A stretch of DNA of 55,224 bases from an uncultured Desulfovibrio sp. GTDB lineage: Bacteria > Desulfobacterota > Desulfovibrionia > Desulfovibrionales > Desulfovibrionaceae. A program made the translations under genes and the position numbers. This document shows positions 46,807 to 55,224 of the stretch, piece after piece (position 1 is the first letter of the stretch; the number at the start of each line of letters is the position of its first letter). The stretch lies in contig CAJOMG010000028.1 in the NCBI GenBank assembly GCA_905235595.1, positions 1-55,224 on the forward strand, in the 5' to 3' direction. The notes below the pieces were generated by a model. It was not told the DNA's origin. It ran no database searches and saw only the letters and a program-made list of their open reading frames with translations.

Positions 46807-47863
46807 ATGGTATAGAGAAGTTCTGGAACTTGAACCTGGTTCTAAGCTATTCTTCCCTCTAGCGCGCCTCCTTGTGGAAGATCACCGGATGGAAGAAGCC
46901 ATCGAAGTTTTAGAACACGGACTAGAGCGCCATGAAGAATTTCTGGAAGCCCGACTATACCTTATTGAACTGCTGCATACCTCAGGCAGATCAGAGGCAT
47001 GCCACCTGCAGGTCAGCAGATTAAGCAAACTGTTTTCCACCTATGCGGGTTTCTGGCAGGCTTGGGCCGCAAGCCTCGAACATGCAGCCACAGACAGTGA
47101 CATTGTGGCAGTTCTCCGTTTTCTGGCTCTTGCTTTTTCCCATGACAATGTTTCGCTGTTGGATGTCTTCACACGTGGTCTTTCAACCTATGCTACAGAT
47201 ACGAATGGTTTAGAAAGGTTCACACAACAAAAAACACAACAGAAAGAAGGTGCCTCCCAGTCTGTCACTTCTGCCATGCCAGCAGAACATATTGCAGAAG
47301 ATGCTGCATGTGTCACCGAGGAAGATACTCCCCCTGATTCAGCATCCATCTCTTGTGATTCACCCGATACGCTCCTATCGGAATCCCCCCCAATTACAGA
47401 ATCTGATGCTCCCGAACCTCCCGCAGATGCTGAAATAACGATGCTGCTGCCAGAACAGCAGATGGATGCAAATGGTATTATTTCCAACGCCGCAGAAGAA
47501 ACACCTATTCCTGACAGCAGTGCAGACCAGGTTGTGATGCCCATACCTCTTGCGGACGAAGTGGATGAAACCAGTGAAGAAGAAAGTTTTTCGCTACGCA
47601 CCCGCTCTATGGCCGAAGTGTTGGCAGAACAAGGGGACATCAAAGGCGCTCTTGATATTTATCACGAACTAGCTGCTGCAGCGGTAGATCCTGAAGAAAA
47701 TAACGATCTGCATCAGCGCATTGCGACATTGACAGCCAGATTAAACAATATACAGCAAAATGTTATTGTCACTGCCACTGAATCAACCCATAGCAAAGAT
47801 AAACTGATCTGTATGCTTGAAGCTCTTGCTGAACGTGTTGAAGCCAGGGCTCAGCAAGGCTAA
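46790..47863 (+). CDS. Tetratricopeptide-repeat protein
   Basis: A 357-residue soluble protein. The N-terminal third has TPR-like helical pairs (LEPGSKLFFPLARLLVED, MEEAIEVLEHGLERHEEFLE, ARLYLIELLHTSGRSEA). The middle (about 150-265) is low-complexity, rich in Asp, Glu, Pro, Ser and Thr, and probably unstructured. The C-terminal part has another TPR unit MAEVLAEQGDIKGALDIYHE. The ATG at 46790 starts inside ftsB; the frame is open earlier, but without support. A scaffold role linked to division is possible, inferred only from coupling. Confidence 0.8.
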   Translation: MTEKIEWYREVLELEPGSKLFFPLARLLVEDHRMEEAIEVLEHGLERHEEFLEARLYLIELLHTSGRSEACHLQVSRLSKLFSTYAGFWQAWAASLEHAATDSDIVAVLRFLALAFSHDNVSLLDVFTRGLSTYATDTNGLERFTQQKTQQKEGASQSVTSAMPAEHIAEDAACVTEEDTPPDSASISCDSPDTLLSESPPITESDAPEPPADAEITMLLPEQQMDANGIISNAAEETPIPDSSADQVVMPIPLADEVDETSEEESFSLRTRSMAEVLAEQGDIKGALDIYHELAAAAVDPEENNDLHQRIATLTARLNNIQQNVIVTATESTHSKDKLICMLEALAERVEARAQQG

Positions 47864-47969
47864 TTCATCTTCTTATATTGAGTTTCAGATTGTATATCTG
47901 TGGCCTGTAAATGCTACACAACGATATGACAGATGCTTAGTGAGGGAAATAGTTGTGGGAAAACACAAT

Positions 47970-49496
47970 ATGCGTTTTATTACTCTCATACTGCTCACCG
48001 CGTTACTTTTGCCTGCTTGTAATGCCTATCAACCAACAAAGAATGTCTGGAAGACGACTAAAGATTTGTGGTATACCTATATGAGTCCACCTTCATCTAT
48101 AGATTATGAAGAAAAGGGCACCCTTTCTCCTCGTGCTCTTGCATTGACACACAGCATGATGGGAATTGACGTAGAGCTTACACGCCTTGAGCGCACCATG
48201 CTTAACGCAGACAAGCCACCCACGCGTGAATGGTTGGCTTCTTTTCAAACTTCCTTCCCCTGGGTCAATGGTTTTGCCGGTGTAAAATACGACGGTACTA
48301 TTCTTGGTCAGGAACCTGCCACACCTATAAAGCAGCTGGATTATATTCCACTGCTCTACGAGGATAAAAAACAAAATTCTCATGCCTTACGTGCTGATGT
48401 GCAAAACACGCCCCTTGGCCCGGAAGTCCTGATTGCGGCCCCCCTTTACGACGGTACAGATTTTTTGGGCATTGTTGTTGCAAACTTTGATATGCGTTCA
48501 CTCATGCAGTACTCAAAGACCCCGCAGGATGTTGTTATTCTAGCGCCACAGGGCCTGCTGTGGCCTGGAAAATATGAATATGCAGCAACACCTTTAGCTG
48601 GAGTAAATTGGGAACAAGCTGTTACCAGAAGTACTGCAGGCACTTGCACCAATGCTACCGGCACATTTTATTATAACGTGCGTTTTCTCGGCAACCTGCC
48701 TCTGGTCTTCGCCGTTCCTGAATCCGGCACCTTTCCTACAGGTAATGGCGACGTGGCACAAGGTCTGGCCTTTTTCCCAAAAGACAGACCCAAACTACCT
48801 CCACCGGCTCATGAAGAACGAAAACCCCGTCCTAATTTTGCTCAGGGTTTGACACCAGAAATGCCTACTCCTGGCAACGAGATTAAAAGTCCGGAACAAT
48901 CCGTAGATGGCGCAACGCCACAAACTGCACATACAGCTGGCAAGGGGGGGACTGACATCCAGCCAGGCAGCCGTGAAAGCATGTTATTACGGCGTAAGCA
49001 GCCCGAACGACGTACGCGTGTTCAAGAGCGTCAGCTTGAAGGCGAAAACATCGTCGTTGATCGCAAGCCTCGCACAAAAACGCCGCGACCGGAAAAGCCT
49101 CTACCGCCAGCCGAAGGCCTTGGTCTCTCAAAAGATTTGGATAGACCGACATTACCTGGCGGACGGCCAAGTCCATTTGGTCCACAGGAAGATACGTCTG
49201 TGACGCAGACAACCAACGAATCTGCCTCTTCAGATGCACATACTGAAGGGATAGCAACGCCCTCTCCCGCAAAAGAAACAAATACTTCGGACGTTGCAAC
49301 GCCGTCCTCTCAAGTCAATGATGACAGCAACCCGACTGCGAAGGAAACATCGCAGTCTTCGACAGTAGCGCCTCAGGAAACTCCTGCTCCGCAGGATACT
49401 CCTCCTACAGATACAGAAAGGAAGAATTCTACAGAAGAATCCGACAGACCAACGCTTCCAGGTGGTAGACCCAGCCCATTTGGTCCACGGAACTGA
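47970..49496 (+). CDS. Proline-rich lipoprotein with a Cache-like sensory domain
   Basis: About 508 residues. The N-terminus is a lipoprotein signal LILLTALLLPACNAYQ with the lipidation Cys. Residues about 70-265 look like a Cache/PAS-type extracytoplasmic domain: FQTSFPWVNGFAGVKYDGTI, then PEVLIAAPLYDGTDFLGIVV and VVILAPQGLLWPGKYE. The rest (about 290-508) is Pro-, Thr-, Ser- and charge-rich and probably extended. A 15-residue stretch DRPTLPGGRPSPFGP occurs twice, once at about 443 and once at the very end. It is not a known family to me; it lacks an attached kinase or methyl-accepting domain. The ATG at 47970 is chosen for the signal peptide; its ribosome site is weak. Confidence 0.7.
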   Translation: MRFITLILLTALLLPACNAYQPTKNVWKTTKDLWYTYMSPPSSIDYEEKGTLSPRALALTHSMMGIDVELTRLERTMLNADKPPTREWLASFQTSFPWVNGFAGVKYDGTILGQEPATPIKQLDYIPLLYEDKKQNSHALRADVQNTPLGPEVLIAAPLYDGTDFLGIVVANFDMRSLMQYSKTPQDVVILAPQGLLWPGKYEYAATPLAGVNWEQAVTRSTAGTCTNATGTFYYNVRFLGNLPLVFAVPESGTFPTGNGDVAQGLAFFPKDRPKLPPPAHEERKPRPNFAQGLTPEMPTPGNEIKSPEQSVDGATPQTAHTAGKGGTDIQPGSRESMLLRRKQPERRTRVQERQLEGENIVVDRKPRTKTPRPEKPLPPAEGLGLSKDLDRPTLPGGRPSPFGPQEDTSVTQTTNESASSDAHTEGIATPSPAKETNTSDVATPSSQVNDDSNPTAKETSQSSTVAPQETPAPQDTPPTDTERKNSTEESDRPTLPGGRPSPFGPRN

Positions 49497-49575
49497 TGGG
49501 CAACGCAAATGATATCTTCGTTGACTGTGTGTATTGTATTATTAAAGAAAGCGCACAATAAAGAAGGAGGCTCAC

Positions 49576-50580
49576 ATGGCTGACATCACAGTTACAGAAC
49601 ACTTGTTGTTGCACCAAAAACGCACTCCTCAAGCGACTGGACAATTTACCGGTTTGTTATATGACCTTATCCTTTCCGGGAAAAGCATTGCACGGCGCAT
49701 TAACCAGGCAGGCTTACTTGACATCCTTGGAGGGACAGGCGAAGTCAATGTCCAAGGAGAAAATGTCCAAAAGCTGGACTCCATAGCCAATCGCATTATG
49801 CTCTATCGCATGGAGCGCTGTGGTGCCCTTTGTGCCATGAGTTCAGAAGAAGAGGCGGATCTTGTCCGCGTTCGTCCGGAATTCCCCCGTGGAGACTATA
49901 TTCTCATTTTTGACCCGCTCGATGGTTCTTCCAATATTGATGTCAACATCAATGTGGGCACCATTTTTTCCATTTTCCGTCGACCTGAAGGAAATACCGG
50001 AGAAGTGTCCCTGAACGAGGTACTTCAACCAGGGGTAAAACAGGTAGGAGCCGGTTATATTCTATACGGTCCAGCCACAATGCTTGTCCTCAGTACCGGT
50101 CAGGGTGTTCACGGTTTTACGCTTGACCCGGGCGTAGGTGAATTCTTGCTTTCCCATCCGAACATGCGCATTCCACAGCAAGGGCATATTTATTCCGTCA
50201 ACGGTGGCAACTGGAAAAATTGGGATGAAACAACCCGCAAAGCGATTTCGTGGTTCCGCACATGCGAAACTCCCGATGGTAAAGCGTATTCCGCACGCTA
50301 TGTAGGGGCACTTGTAGCAGACTTTCACCGCACCCTTATCTATGGCGGTATTTATATGTACCCGCCAGACACTGTGAAACCTCACGGCAAACTGCGCCTC
50401 ATGTGTGAAGCCAATCCTCTTGCATTCCTGGCGGAACAGGCCGGAGGTAAAGCCAGTGACGGCCACGGGAGAATACTGGAGCGGGTACCGGATGCCCTGC
50501 ATACCCGCACGCCTTTGTTTATCGGCTCAACCAAAGATGTGGAAGCCGTAGAGAATATCTATGCCCATCCCGGCGTATAG
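49576..50580 (+). CDS. fbp: Fructose-1,6-bisphosphatase class I
   Basis: Fbp hydrolyses fructose-1,6-bisphosphate in gluconeogenesis. The 334-residue protein has the metal-binding signature [19 protein letters not shown], an SSEEEADLV segment, [19 protein letters not shown] and the closing [20 protein letters not shown]. Length and order are standard. The ATG has AGAAGGAGG in front. It stands between the lipoprotein gene and tsaD, with a terminator after it. Confidence 0.97.
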   Translation: MADITVTEHLLLHQKRTPQATGQFTGLLYDLILSGKSIARRINQAGLLDILGGTGEVNVQGENVQKLDSIANRIMLYRMERCGALCAMSSEEEADLVRVRPEFPRGDYILIFDPLDGSSNIDVNINVGTIFSIFRRPEGNTGEVSLNEVLQPGVKQVGAGYILYGPATMLVLSTGQGVHGFTLDPGVGEFLLSHPNMRIPQQGHIYSVNGGNWKNWDETTRKAISWFRTCETPDGKAYSARYVGALVADFHRTLIYGGIYMYPPDTVKPHGKLRLMCEANPLAFLAEQAGGKASDGHGRILERVPDALHTRTPLFIGSTKDVEAVENIYAHPGV

Positions 50581-50593
50581 CTGACATTTTTTC

Positions 50594-50625
50594 AGACGGG
50601 GAGATACATCTCCCCGTCTATTTCT
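50594..50625 (+). terminator. Rho-independent terminator after fbp
   Basis: AGACGGGGAGAT and ATCTCCCCGTCT form a perfect stem with a very short loop, followed by ATTTCT. The T-run is short, so some read-through into tsaD is possible. Confidence 0.75.
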
Positions 50626-50638
50626 AAGTAGGACTCAT

Positions 50639-51715
50639 ATGCTTTGCTTAGGGATAGAAAGCTCCTGTGATGAGACGGCACTGGCCCTCGTTCAAGATGG
50701 CAGGCTTATAGGTGCTGTATTATCCAGTCAGGCAGAGACACATGCCCTCTTTGGTGGTGTTGTACCTGAATTGGCCTCACGGGAGCACTATCGCTATCTG
50801 GGCGCACTTTTTGACGAACTGATGCACCGTAGTGGTACCCGTACACAGGCAATCGATTATATTGCCGTTACCCGCGGGCCAGGACTCCTTGGCAGCCTTC
50901 TTGTTGGTGTCGCTTTTGCCAAAGGATTGGCCCTTGGGCTAGGCAAGCCGCTTCTCGGGATAAATCATCTGCATGCGCATCTCTTTGCCGTTGGGCTGGA
51001 ACAACCTCTACGATTGCCAGCCATTGGGCTGCTTGTTTCCGGGGGTCACACCAACATCTATCGTCTGGAAAAACCATGGCAGTGCCTCCAGCTCGGCCGA
51101 ACTTTAGACGATGCTGCTGGCGAAGCGTTTGATAAAGTAGGCAAAATCCTGGGACTGGAATATCCTGGCGGGAAAATTATGGATGCTCTGGCACGCTGTG
51201 GCCGTGCAGATACTGTTCCGCTTCCACACCCTTATTTGGATAATGATAATCTTGATTTCAGTTTCAGCGGTCTCAAAACAGCAGCGGCAACATATATCAC
51301 AGAACATTTAAATAAACTTACATGGCCACGCCCCCTGCGCAATGTTCAGGATGCCCCAAAACAGCTGTGTGACTGCTGTGCATCTTTTAATTTTGCCATT
51401 GTAGAAACACTGTGCTGCAAGGTACAGCGGGCACTGACGTACAACCCTGATATCCACACGTTGATTCTGGCAGGTGGTGTAGCCTCCAATACACTGTTAC
51501 GTGAACGTATTACCCGCCTCATGGAGCAGTACGGAGGGACAGCAGTGCTGCCTAGTCCACAACTCTGTACGGACAATGCGGCAATGGTGGCCTATCTGGG
51601 ATGGTTGCTGGGGAAAAATGGATATGCCAACGGTCTTGAGATGGAAGCAATTCCCCGTGGACGAGCGATTCCTGAGGACGTATTCTGCTGTACCACCCGA
51701 GTCAATATCCACTGA
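50639..51715 (+). CDS. tsaD: tRNA N6-threonylcarbamoyladenosine synthase TsaD
   Basis: TsaD transfers threonylcarbamoyl to A37 of ANN-decoding tRNAs, the substrate MtaB later methylthiolates. The 358-residue protein starts CLGIESSCDETALALV, has the iron-binding HLHAH at 110-114, the GLLVSGGHTNIY and LDDAAGEAFDKVGKILGL regions, and the end ILAGGVASNTLLRERI and CTDNAAMVA. GTAGGA precedes the ATG. Interestingly both TsaD and MtaB of one modification pathway are in this window, though not adjacent. Confidence 0.96.
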   Translation: MLCLGIESSCDETALALVQDGRLIGAVLSSQAETHALFGGVVPELASREHYRYLGALFDELMHRSGTRTQAIDYIAVTRGPGLLGSLLVGVAFAKGLALGLGKPLLGINHLHAHLFAVGLEQPLRLPAIGLLVSGGHTNIYRLEKPWQCLQLGRTLDDAAGEAFDKVGKILGLEYPGGKIMDALARCGRADTVPLPHPYLDNDNLDFSFSGLKTAAATYITEHLNKLTWPRPLRNVQDAPKQLCDCCASFNFAIVETLCCKVQRALTYNPDIHTLILAGGVASNTLLRERITRLMEQYGGTAVLPSPQLCTDNAAMVAYLGWLLGKNGYANGLEMEAIPRGRAIPEDVFCCTTRVNIH

Positions 51716-51731
51716 AACTGTGGAACATCCC

Positions 51732-51760
51732 TTGACAGCGGACATTATGATATCTACTCT
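51732..51760 (+). promoter_or_regulatory. Candidate promoter of trxA-trxB-bamD
   Basis: TTGACA, 17 bases, then TACTCT, located about 75 bases before trxA and just after the tsaD stop. The -35 box is perfect, the -10 box only partly matches TATAAT. Confidence 0.45.
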
Positions 51761-51835
51761 TGTTACGCATTATCAGTCACTTAATACGCATACTGTAATT
51801 ACCTTGCAAAGAGACATCGACATAAGGAGTTTTTC

Positions 51836-52159
51836 ATGGCTGAACAGATTAGCGATTCCACTTTTGAGAGTGTTGTAATGCACTCTGATATTCCCGTTCT
51901 GCTTGATTTTTGGGCGCCCTGGTGCGGGCCTTGCCGTGCGGTCGGTCCTGTCATTGATGAACTCGCCACAGAATATGAAAGCAAGGTACGCATCGTTAAA
52001 ATGAATGTTGATGAAAACCCTGCCACACCCACAAAATTTGGCATTCGTGCCATACCTACACTGATTCTCTTCAAGAACGGGCAGACAGTGGAACAAATAA
52101 CAGGTGCTGTTACCAAGACTACTCTTAAAGACCTTCTGGATACAAAGGCTCTGGCATGA
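51836..52159 (+). CDS. trxA: Thioredoxin
   Basis: Thioredoxin reduces protein disulfides. The 107-residue chain has the active site FWAPWCGPCRAV with Cys30 and Cys33, the conserved VDENPATPTKFGIRAIPTL with the cis-Pro, and a normal length. AAGGAG precedes the ATG. The stop overlaps the trxB start (ATGA), so the enzyme pair is made together. Confidence 0.97.
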   Translation: MAEQISDSTFESVVMHSDIPVLLDFWAPWCGPCRAVGPVIDELATEYESKVRIVKMNVDENPATPTKFGIRAIPTLILFKNGQTVEQITGAVTKTTLKDLLDTKALA

Positions 52160-53082
52160 AATCATATGACGCCGTTGTTATCGGCGGTGGACCAGCCGGC
52201 ATAACGGCCGCCATGTATCTTGCGCGTTCTGGCTGTTCCGTGCTTATGCCTGAAGAGCTCACGCCTGGAGGCCAGATTTTACAAACAGAAACTCTGGAGA
52301 ACTATCCCGGCTTTCCTAAAGGCATTAAGGGTTATGAGTTGGCTGATCTGCTATCAGCCCACCTTGATGACCTTCAGGTGGAACGCCCGGCTGCAAGAGT
52401 AGAATCTGTTTCCGGCAGTGCAGGCAATTTTATTGTTTGCTTCAACGGAGAACATATATCAGCACGGGTAGTTCTTGTTTGCTCTGGCGCCCAGCACCGC
52501 AAGCTGGGTCTGGACGGCGAGGACCGCCTTCGTGGGCATGGGGTTTCCTACTGCGCACTATGCGATGGCAATTTTTTCCGCGGACAGAATGTTGCTGTTG
52601 TCGGCGGCGGCAATGCAGCCATGGAGGAATCACTTTATCTGTCCAAACTTGTAAAGAAACTCTATCTCATCCACCGCAGGGATGCCTTCCGGGGCAATAA
52701 GATCTACTTGGAAAAGCTAGAAAACCACACGACGAATATTGAGATTCTTCGCAGTTCCATTGTGACAAAACTGCATGGTGATACCTCGTTGACGGGTTTG
52801 ACCGTCAAAAATATCAATACTGGCAATGAACAGCTACTTCCTGTTGATGGCCTTTTTATCTATGTCGGTTTTTCAGCATCGGCAGATTTTCTGCCACCTG
52901 AAATTGAACGGGATGTACAGGGTTTTCTTTTAACAGATACAGAAATGCGCACAAACATTCCGGGCATCTTTGCTGCTGGCGATATTCGCTCCAAACTATG
53001 CCGTCAGGCCATAACGGCAGCCGGTGACGGCGCTACTGCCGCTCAGGCGGCCTTTGTTTTTCTGGAACAGCTCCATGCATAA
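52156..53082 (+). CDS. trxB: Thioredoxin reductase
   Basis: TrxB reduces thioredoxin using NAD(P)H and FAD. The 308-residue protein has FAD motif [20 protein letters not shown], the redox pair CALC at 133-136, the second nucleotide motif [18 protein letters not shown] with [10 protein letters not shown], the Arg-rich stretch expected for NADPH, and the FAD-contact [20 protein letters not shown]. It is coupled to trxA in front and overlaps bamD by 8 bases behind. Confidence 0.96.
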   Translation: MKSYDAVVIGGGPAGITAAMYLARSGCSVLMPEELTPGGQILQTETLENYPGFPKGIKGYELADLLSAHLDDLQVERPAARVESVSGSAGNFIVCFNGEHISARVVLVCSGAQHRKLGLDGEDRLRGHGVSYCALCDGNFFRGQNVAVVGGGNAAMEESLYLSKLVKKLYLIHRRDAFRGNKIYLEKLENHTTNIEILRSSIVTKLHGDTSLTGLTVKNINTGNEQLLPVDGLFIYVGFSASADFLPPEIERDVQGFLLTDTEMRTNIPGIFAAGDIRSKLCRQAITAAGDGATAAQAAFVFLEQLHA

Positions 53083-53806
53083 AAATCTATTTCGTCATAT
53101 TCTACTTTTTGCTTGCATCTTTGCTCTTTCCGGCTGTGGTATTATAGATATGATTTATCTGCCACCAGCTGAAGATACAGCCCAAGAGGTTTTTGAAGCT
53201 GCCAATGATGCCATGAGTGAAAAGAATTATGTGCGTGCTGTTGAGCTGTACAATAAGCTTCGTGACACGTATCCTTTCAGTCCGTATACCATAGATGCTG
53301 AACTATCCCTTGCTGATGCCTACTATCTTGATGAGGAATATATACTTGCAGCTGAAACATACAAGGATTTCGAATCGCTCCATCCACGTCATGACGCCAT
53401 TCCCTATGTACTCTACCAGACTGGCATGTCATTGCTGAAACAATTCCGTTCTATTGACAGGGCAACTACTGAATTACAGGAAGCCTATGATTGCTTTGAC
53501 CGACTGAGGCAAACATTTCCCGATTCTCCGTACTCCAAAAGTGCAGGGGAACATATGCTGACATGCCGCAAGCTTATGGCTGAACATGAGTTGTATATTG
53601 CGGATGTCTTCTGGCACATGAAAAAATATGGACCAGCCTGGCACAGGTATGAATACGTTGCGGAAGCTTTCAACGATGTACCGGAAGTAGCTGACCACGC
53701 GAAAGAAAAAAGTCTTTCTGCATATCACAAATATCGTGAGGAACAATCTCGAGAAGTACGGGAAAAGCGCGAAGGTTCATGGAGACAGTGGTTTACATGG
53801 TTATAA
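53075..53806 (+). CDS. bamD: Outer-membrane assembly lipoprotein BamD
   Basis: BamD is the essential lipoprotein of the BAM complex. The 243-residue protein has a lipoprotein signal ending [10 protein letters not shown] (Cys lipidated) and then TPR pairs, [59 protein letters not shown]. The ATG at 53075 lies within the end of trxB and starts the lipoprotein signal; the frame opens at 53024 but only inside trxB. The C-terminus is short, basic and charged. It ends with a bidirectional terminator. Confidence 0.93.
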   Translation: MHKNLFRHILLFACIFALSGCGIIDMIYLPPAEDTAQEVFEAANDAMSEKNYVRAVELYNKLRDTYPFSPYTIDAELSLADAYYLDEEYILAAETYKDFESLHPRHDAIPYVLYQTGMSLLKQFRSIDRATTELQEAYDCFDRLRQTFPDSPYSKSAGEHMLTCRKLMAEHELYIADVFWHMKKYGPAWHRYEYVAEAFNDVPEVADHAKEKSLSAYHKYREEQSREVREKREGSWRQWFTWL

Positions 53807-53834
53807 ATCTGCCGGAATAGTTTTTTCAGCGTAA

Positions 53835-53884
53835 ATACAAAAACGGGAGACGACAATAAGCTATATCCTCTCCTGTTTTTGTAT
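53835..53884. terminator. Bidirectional terminator between bamD and the universal stress gene
   Basis: ATACAAAAACGGGAGA and TCTCCTGTTTTTGTAT pair over 16 bases with one G-T wobble, so both strands end in a T-run after a GC-rich stem top. It serves two convergent genes. Confidence 0.85.
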
Positions 53885-53904
53885 ATTCTAGTGCCATAAA
53901 ATTC

Positions 53905-54381
53905 TTAAGAGGCAGACTCTGGTTTCGTTTTTTTCTTGTGACGCAAAACCAGAATGTTCGTATCTGTGGAACGCAAAACACGCTCTGTTATTGACCCAAG
54001 CAGCATGTCTGCAAGCCCATCATGACCATCAGTGACCATAAGAATAATGTCAGCTGCAGATTCATGGGCGGCGCGTACGATAGACTCAACCACCTGCCCT
54101 TCAAGGATCATTGTTTCCACTTTGATGCTTGAGCCTGCGATCTGGCGCGCCCTCTCAAGGACATCAGAAGCACGTTTATTACGTTCATCAATCAAGGCAC
54201 GATGCTCATCACCACCAACTGTCATTGGCACGGGCTCATACACATGAAGTAATGTCAAAATATCAGGTTTTAGGTTCAATGCTGCGGCAAAGGCTTGTGC
54301 AGCGCGACCAGATTCAATATCACTATCCACTGGAACAAGAATTTTGACTTGATTGTCATTGTTGAAGTCAAAATCAGACAT
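53905..54381 (-). CDS. Universal stress protein (UspA family)
   Basis: A 158-residue single-domain Usp. It starts KILVPVDSDIESGRAAQAFA, has the middle EGQVVESIVRAAHESAADII and the ATP-binding motif GHDGLADMLLGSITERVLR, and ends TNILVLRHKK. The motif suggests it binds ATP. The ATG at 54381 has GGGGAGG in front; the ATG seven codons upstream has no site. It stands alone, convergent with bamD. Confidence 0.92.
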   Translation of the reverse strand: MSDFDFNNDNQVKILVPVDSDIESGRAAQAFAAALNLKPDILTLLHVYEPVPMTVGGDEHRALIDERNKRASDVLERARQIAGSSIKVETMILEGQVVESIVRAAHESAADIILMVTDGHDGLADMLLGSITERVLRSTDTNILVLRHKKKTKPESAS

Positions 54382-54609
54382 GGTGTATCCTCCCCAAAAC
54401 ACGTTTACAACTTTTTTATTCTACCTGAAAACACCACTGCCAGCAATAGCGGTGTCGCCTTCGTTCTCCCGTCAGAAAACTGGGTAGACCGTGGCTATAT
54501 TACAGGTTCTTTTGAAAACTGTAGTAGATTTCTTGAAAAATACGCATGTGTTGCCTATATTTTCCCATGAGCATTACCATTACCACAACATTAACCAAAT
54601 GATGTTACA

Positions 54610-54966
54610 GTGAAAAATATTTTTATTCCTATGAGTGATGCCACAGGCCATGCTTTTCATAGCGGCAGGCCGAAATCTTTATCTGCAAAGTACATGGGAT
54701 CTGTGAAGATTGAAGATGCCGAGTCACACCAGACAGAATTATGTGATATTTGGGCAGAAGGAGATTTATCTTCCGTGGAAGGTTTTTCCATATGCCTTTT
54801 GAGCGAACGGTCTGTAACTCATTACAATGTAAAATCCGGCCTTGGCGTAGATAATTCCTATACAGTTTCCTACACTATCCTTGATGGCAATCATTTTTCA
54901 GGTAATATGTTCGAAGAGATTGATACATTACGTCATTTGCTTATCCAGTTACGGATACTTATTTAG
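54610..54966 (+). CDS. Unknown protein, about 118 aa, start uncertain
   Basis: I do not recognise this protein. The frame begins with GTG at 54610, or with ATG at 54631, and neither has a good ribosome binding site. It is polar, with no signal peptide or membrane segment; segments SVEGFSICLLSERSVTHYNV and YTVSYTILDGNHFSGNMFEE look beta-rich. It lies between the universal stress gene and an IS remnant in AT-richer DNA, so it may be accessory. No neighbours give it a role. Confidence 0.4.
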   Translation: MKNIFIPMSDATGHAFHSGRPKSLSAKYMGSVKIEDAESHQTELCDIWAEGDLSSVEGFSICLLSERSVTHYNVKSGLGVDNSYTVSYTILDGNHFSGNMFEEIDTLRHLLIQLRILI

Positions 54967-55003
54967 CCTTCTCACACTGCACCAACTTCTTGTTTTTTAA
55001 TTA

Positions 55004-55028
55004 TGAGGTGCTCTCCAAAATTCGGACA
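55004..55028. repeat. Probable terminal inverted repeat of an IS3-family element
   Basis: TGAGGTGCTCTCCAAAATTC followed by GGACA starts with TG and is typical of IS3-family ends. It lies at the end that corresponds to the 3' side of the transposase on the minus strand. The partner repeat lies beyond the window. Confidence 0.5.
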
Positions 55029-55224
55029 TGTGTGATAGCTTGAACCTGTAGTGCCCACATCCATCAACAACACAGGGGGTGTGCGTCATGTCCGTCGCCC
55101 AACGCGTATTGGTCATGGTGGTCTGGCTGCGACGTGCCTGGACCCTTGGCCGGGCGTTAACTTTCCGGTGCCTGACCTGCCAGCCATTGGCGGTTATGAT
55201 ACGATGAGACCGCTGCGCGTCTCT
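55004..55224 (-). pseudogene. IS3-family transposase (OrfB) remnant, internally deleted and cut by the window edge
   Basis: Read on the minus strand from 55224 the frame gives ANGWQVRHRKVNARPRVQAR, then TNTRWATDMTHTPCVVDGCG and HY. This is the IS3-type integrase core start, where ARPRVQARRS is followed by RWATDMTH with the first catalytic Asp. Directly after GCGHY the reading turns into unrelated residues, and within about 40 bases the terminal repeat appears. The remaining two-thirds of the catalytic domain (second Asp and Glu) is therefore deleted. The gene continues past the window edge on its 5' side. A dead copy. Confidence 0.7.

Overview
The window looks like chromosomal DNA of a sulfate-reducing deltaproteobacterium of the Desulfovibrionaceae (a Desulfovibrio-like organism). 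The clues are the gene set and neighbourhoods: flgF-flgG-flgA-flgH, an S1-domain protein followed by an HtrA protease, glpABC, a trpEGDCFBA operon, pgsA-ftsB, and trxA-trxB-bamD. These resemble my memory of Desulfovibrio gene order; no database was searched. Base composition is mixed (about half G+C) apart from a few clearly AT-rich patches, which coincide with accessory DNA.

Region 1 (1-3500) is the end of an integrated element. A tyrosine integrase of the P4 type sits directly beside the 3' end of a tRNA-Met gene (3499-3574). It is followed on the same strand by a very AT-rich coiled-coil gene of unknown function and an AlpA-type regulator. The far boundary is not visible. Positions 1-780 hold no gene I recognise.

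Region 2 (3500-13800) is core: an NhaD-like antiporter, a flagellar rod/ring operon (flgF, flgG, flgA, flgH; no flgI or flgJ follows), a DUF533/TerB-like gene, a REC-GGDEF-EAL regulator with a separate Hpt protein, an FmdB-type zinc ribbon, and yicC-remA. The gene that normally follows remA, gmk, is missing. In its place is a patch of foreign DNA (about 13800-14720) with a truncated unknown gene and an ISL3 transposase fragment.

Region 3 (14900-30050) is core metabolism and housekeeping: the tRNA methylthiotransferase MtaB, an S1-domain protein, HtrA protease, SlyD-like isomerase, type III glutamine synthetase, anaerobic glycerol-3-phosphate dehydrogenase glpABC (glpA is frameshifted), a Kef-type antiporter, a YkgJ-type Fe-S protein and a J-domain protein.

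Region 4 (30180-37070) is a complete tryptophan operon on the minus strand, trpE-trpGD(fused)-trpC-trpF-trpB-trpA. It is preceded by a leader peptide with three consecutive Trp codons and a terminator hairpin, a classical attenuator.

Region 5 (37070-54970): on the minus strand an M23 peptidase-uvrB-ligA-dapB run. On the plus strand a frameshifted pcm, an Mrp-family ATPase, a tightly coupled pgsA-orf83-ftsB-TPR cluster, a proline-rich lipoprotein with a Cache-like domain, fbp, tsaD, and trxA-trxB-bamD, then a universal stress protein on the minus strand. The right edge (55004-55224) holds an internally deleted IS3-family remnant.

No CRISPR array, rRNA or complete insertion sequence was seen. 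No obviously new multi-gene system stands out. The best candidates for something undescribed are the AT-rich gene carried beside the integrase, the Cache-like lipoprotein with a repeated C-terminal peptide, and the small gene inserted between pgsA and ftsB.
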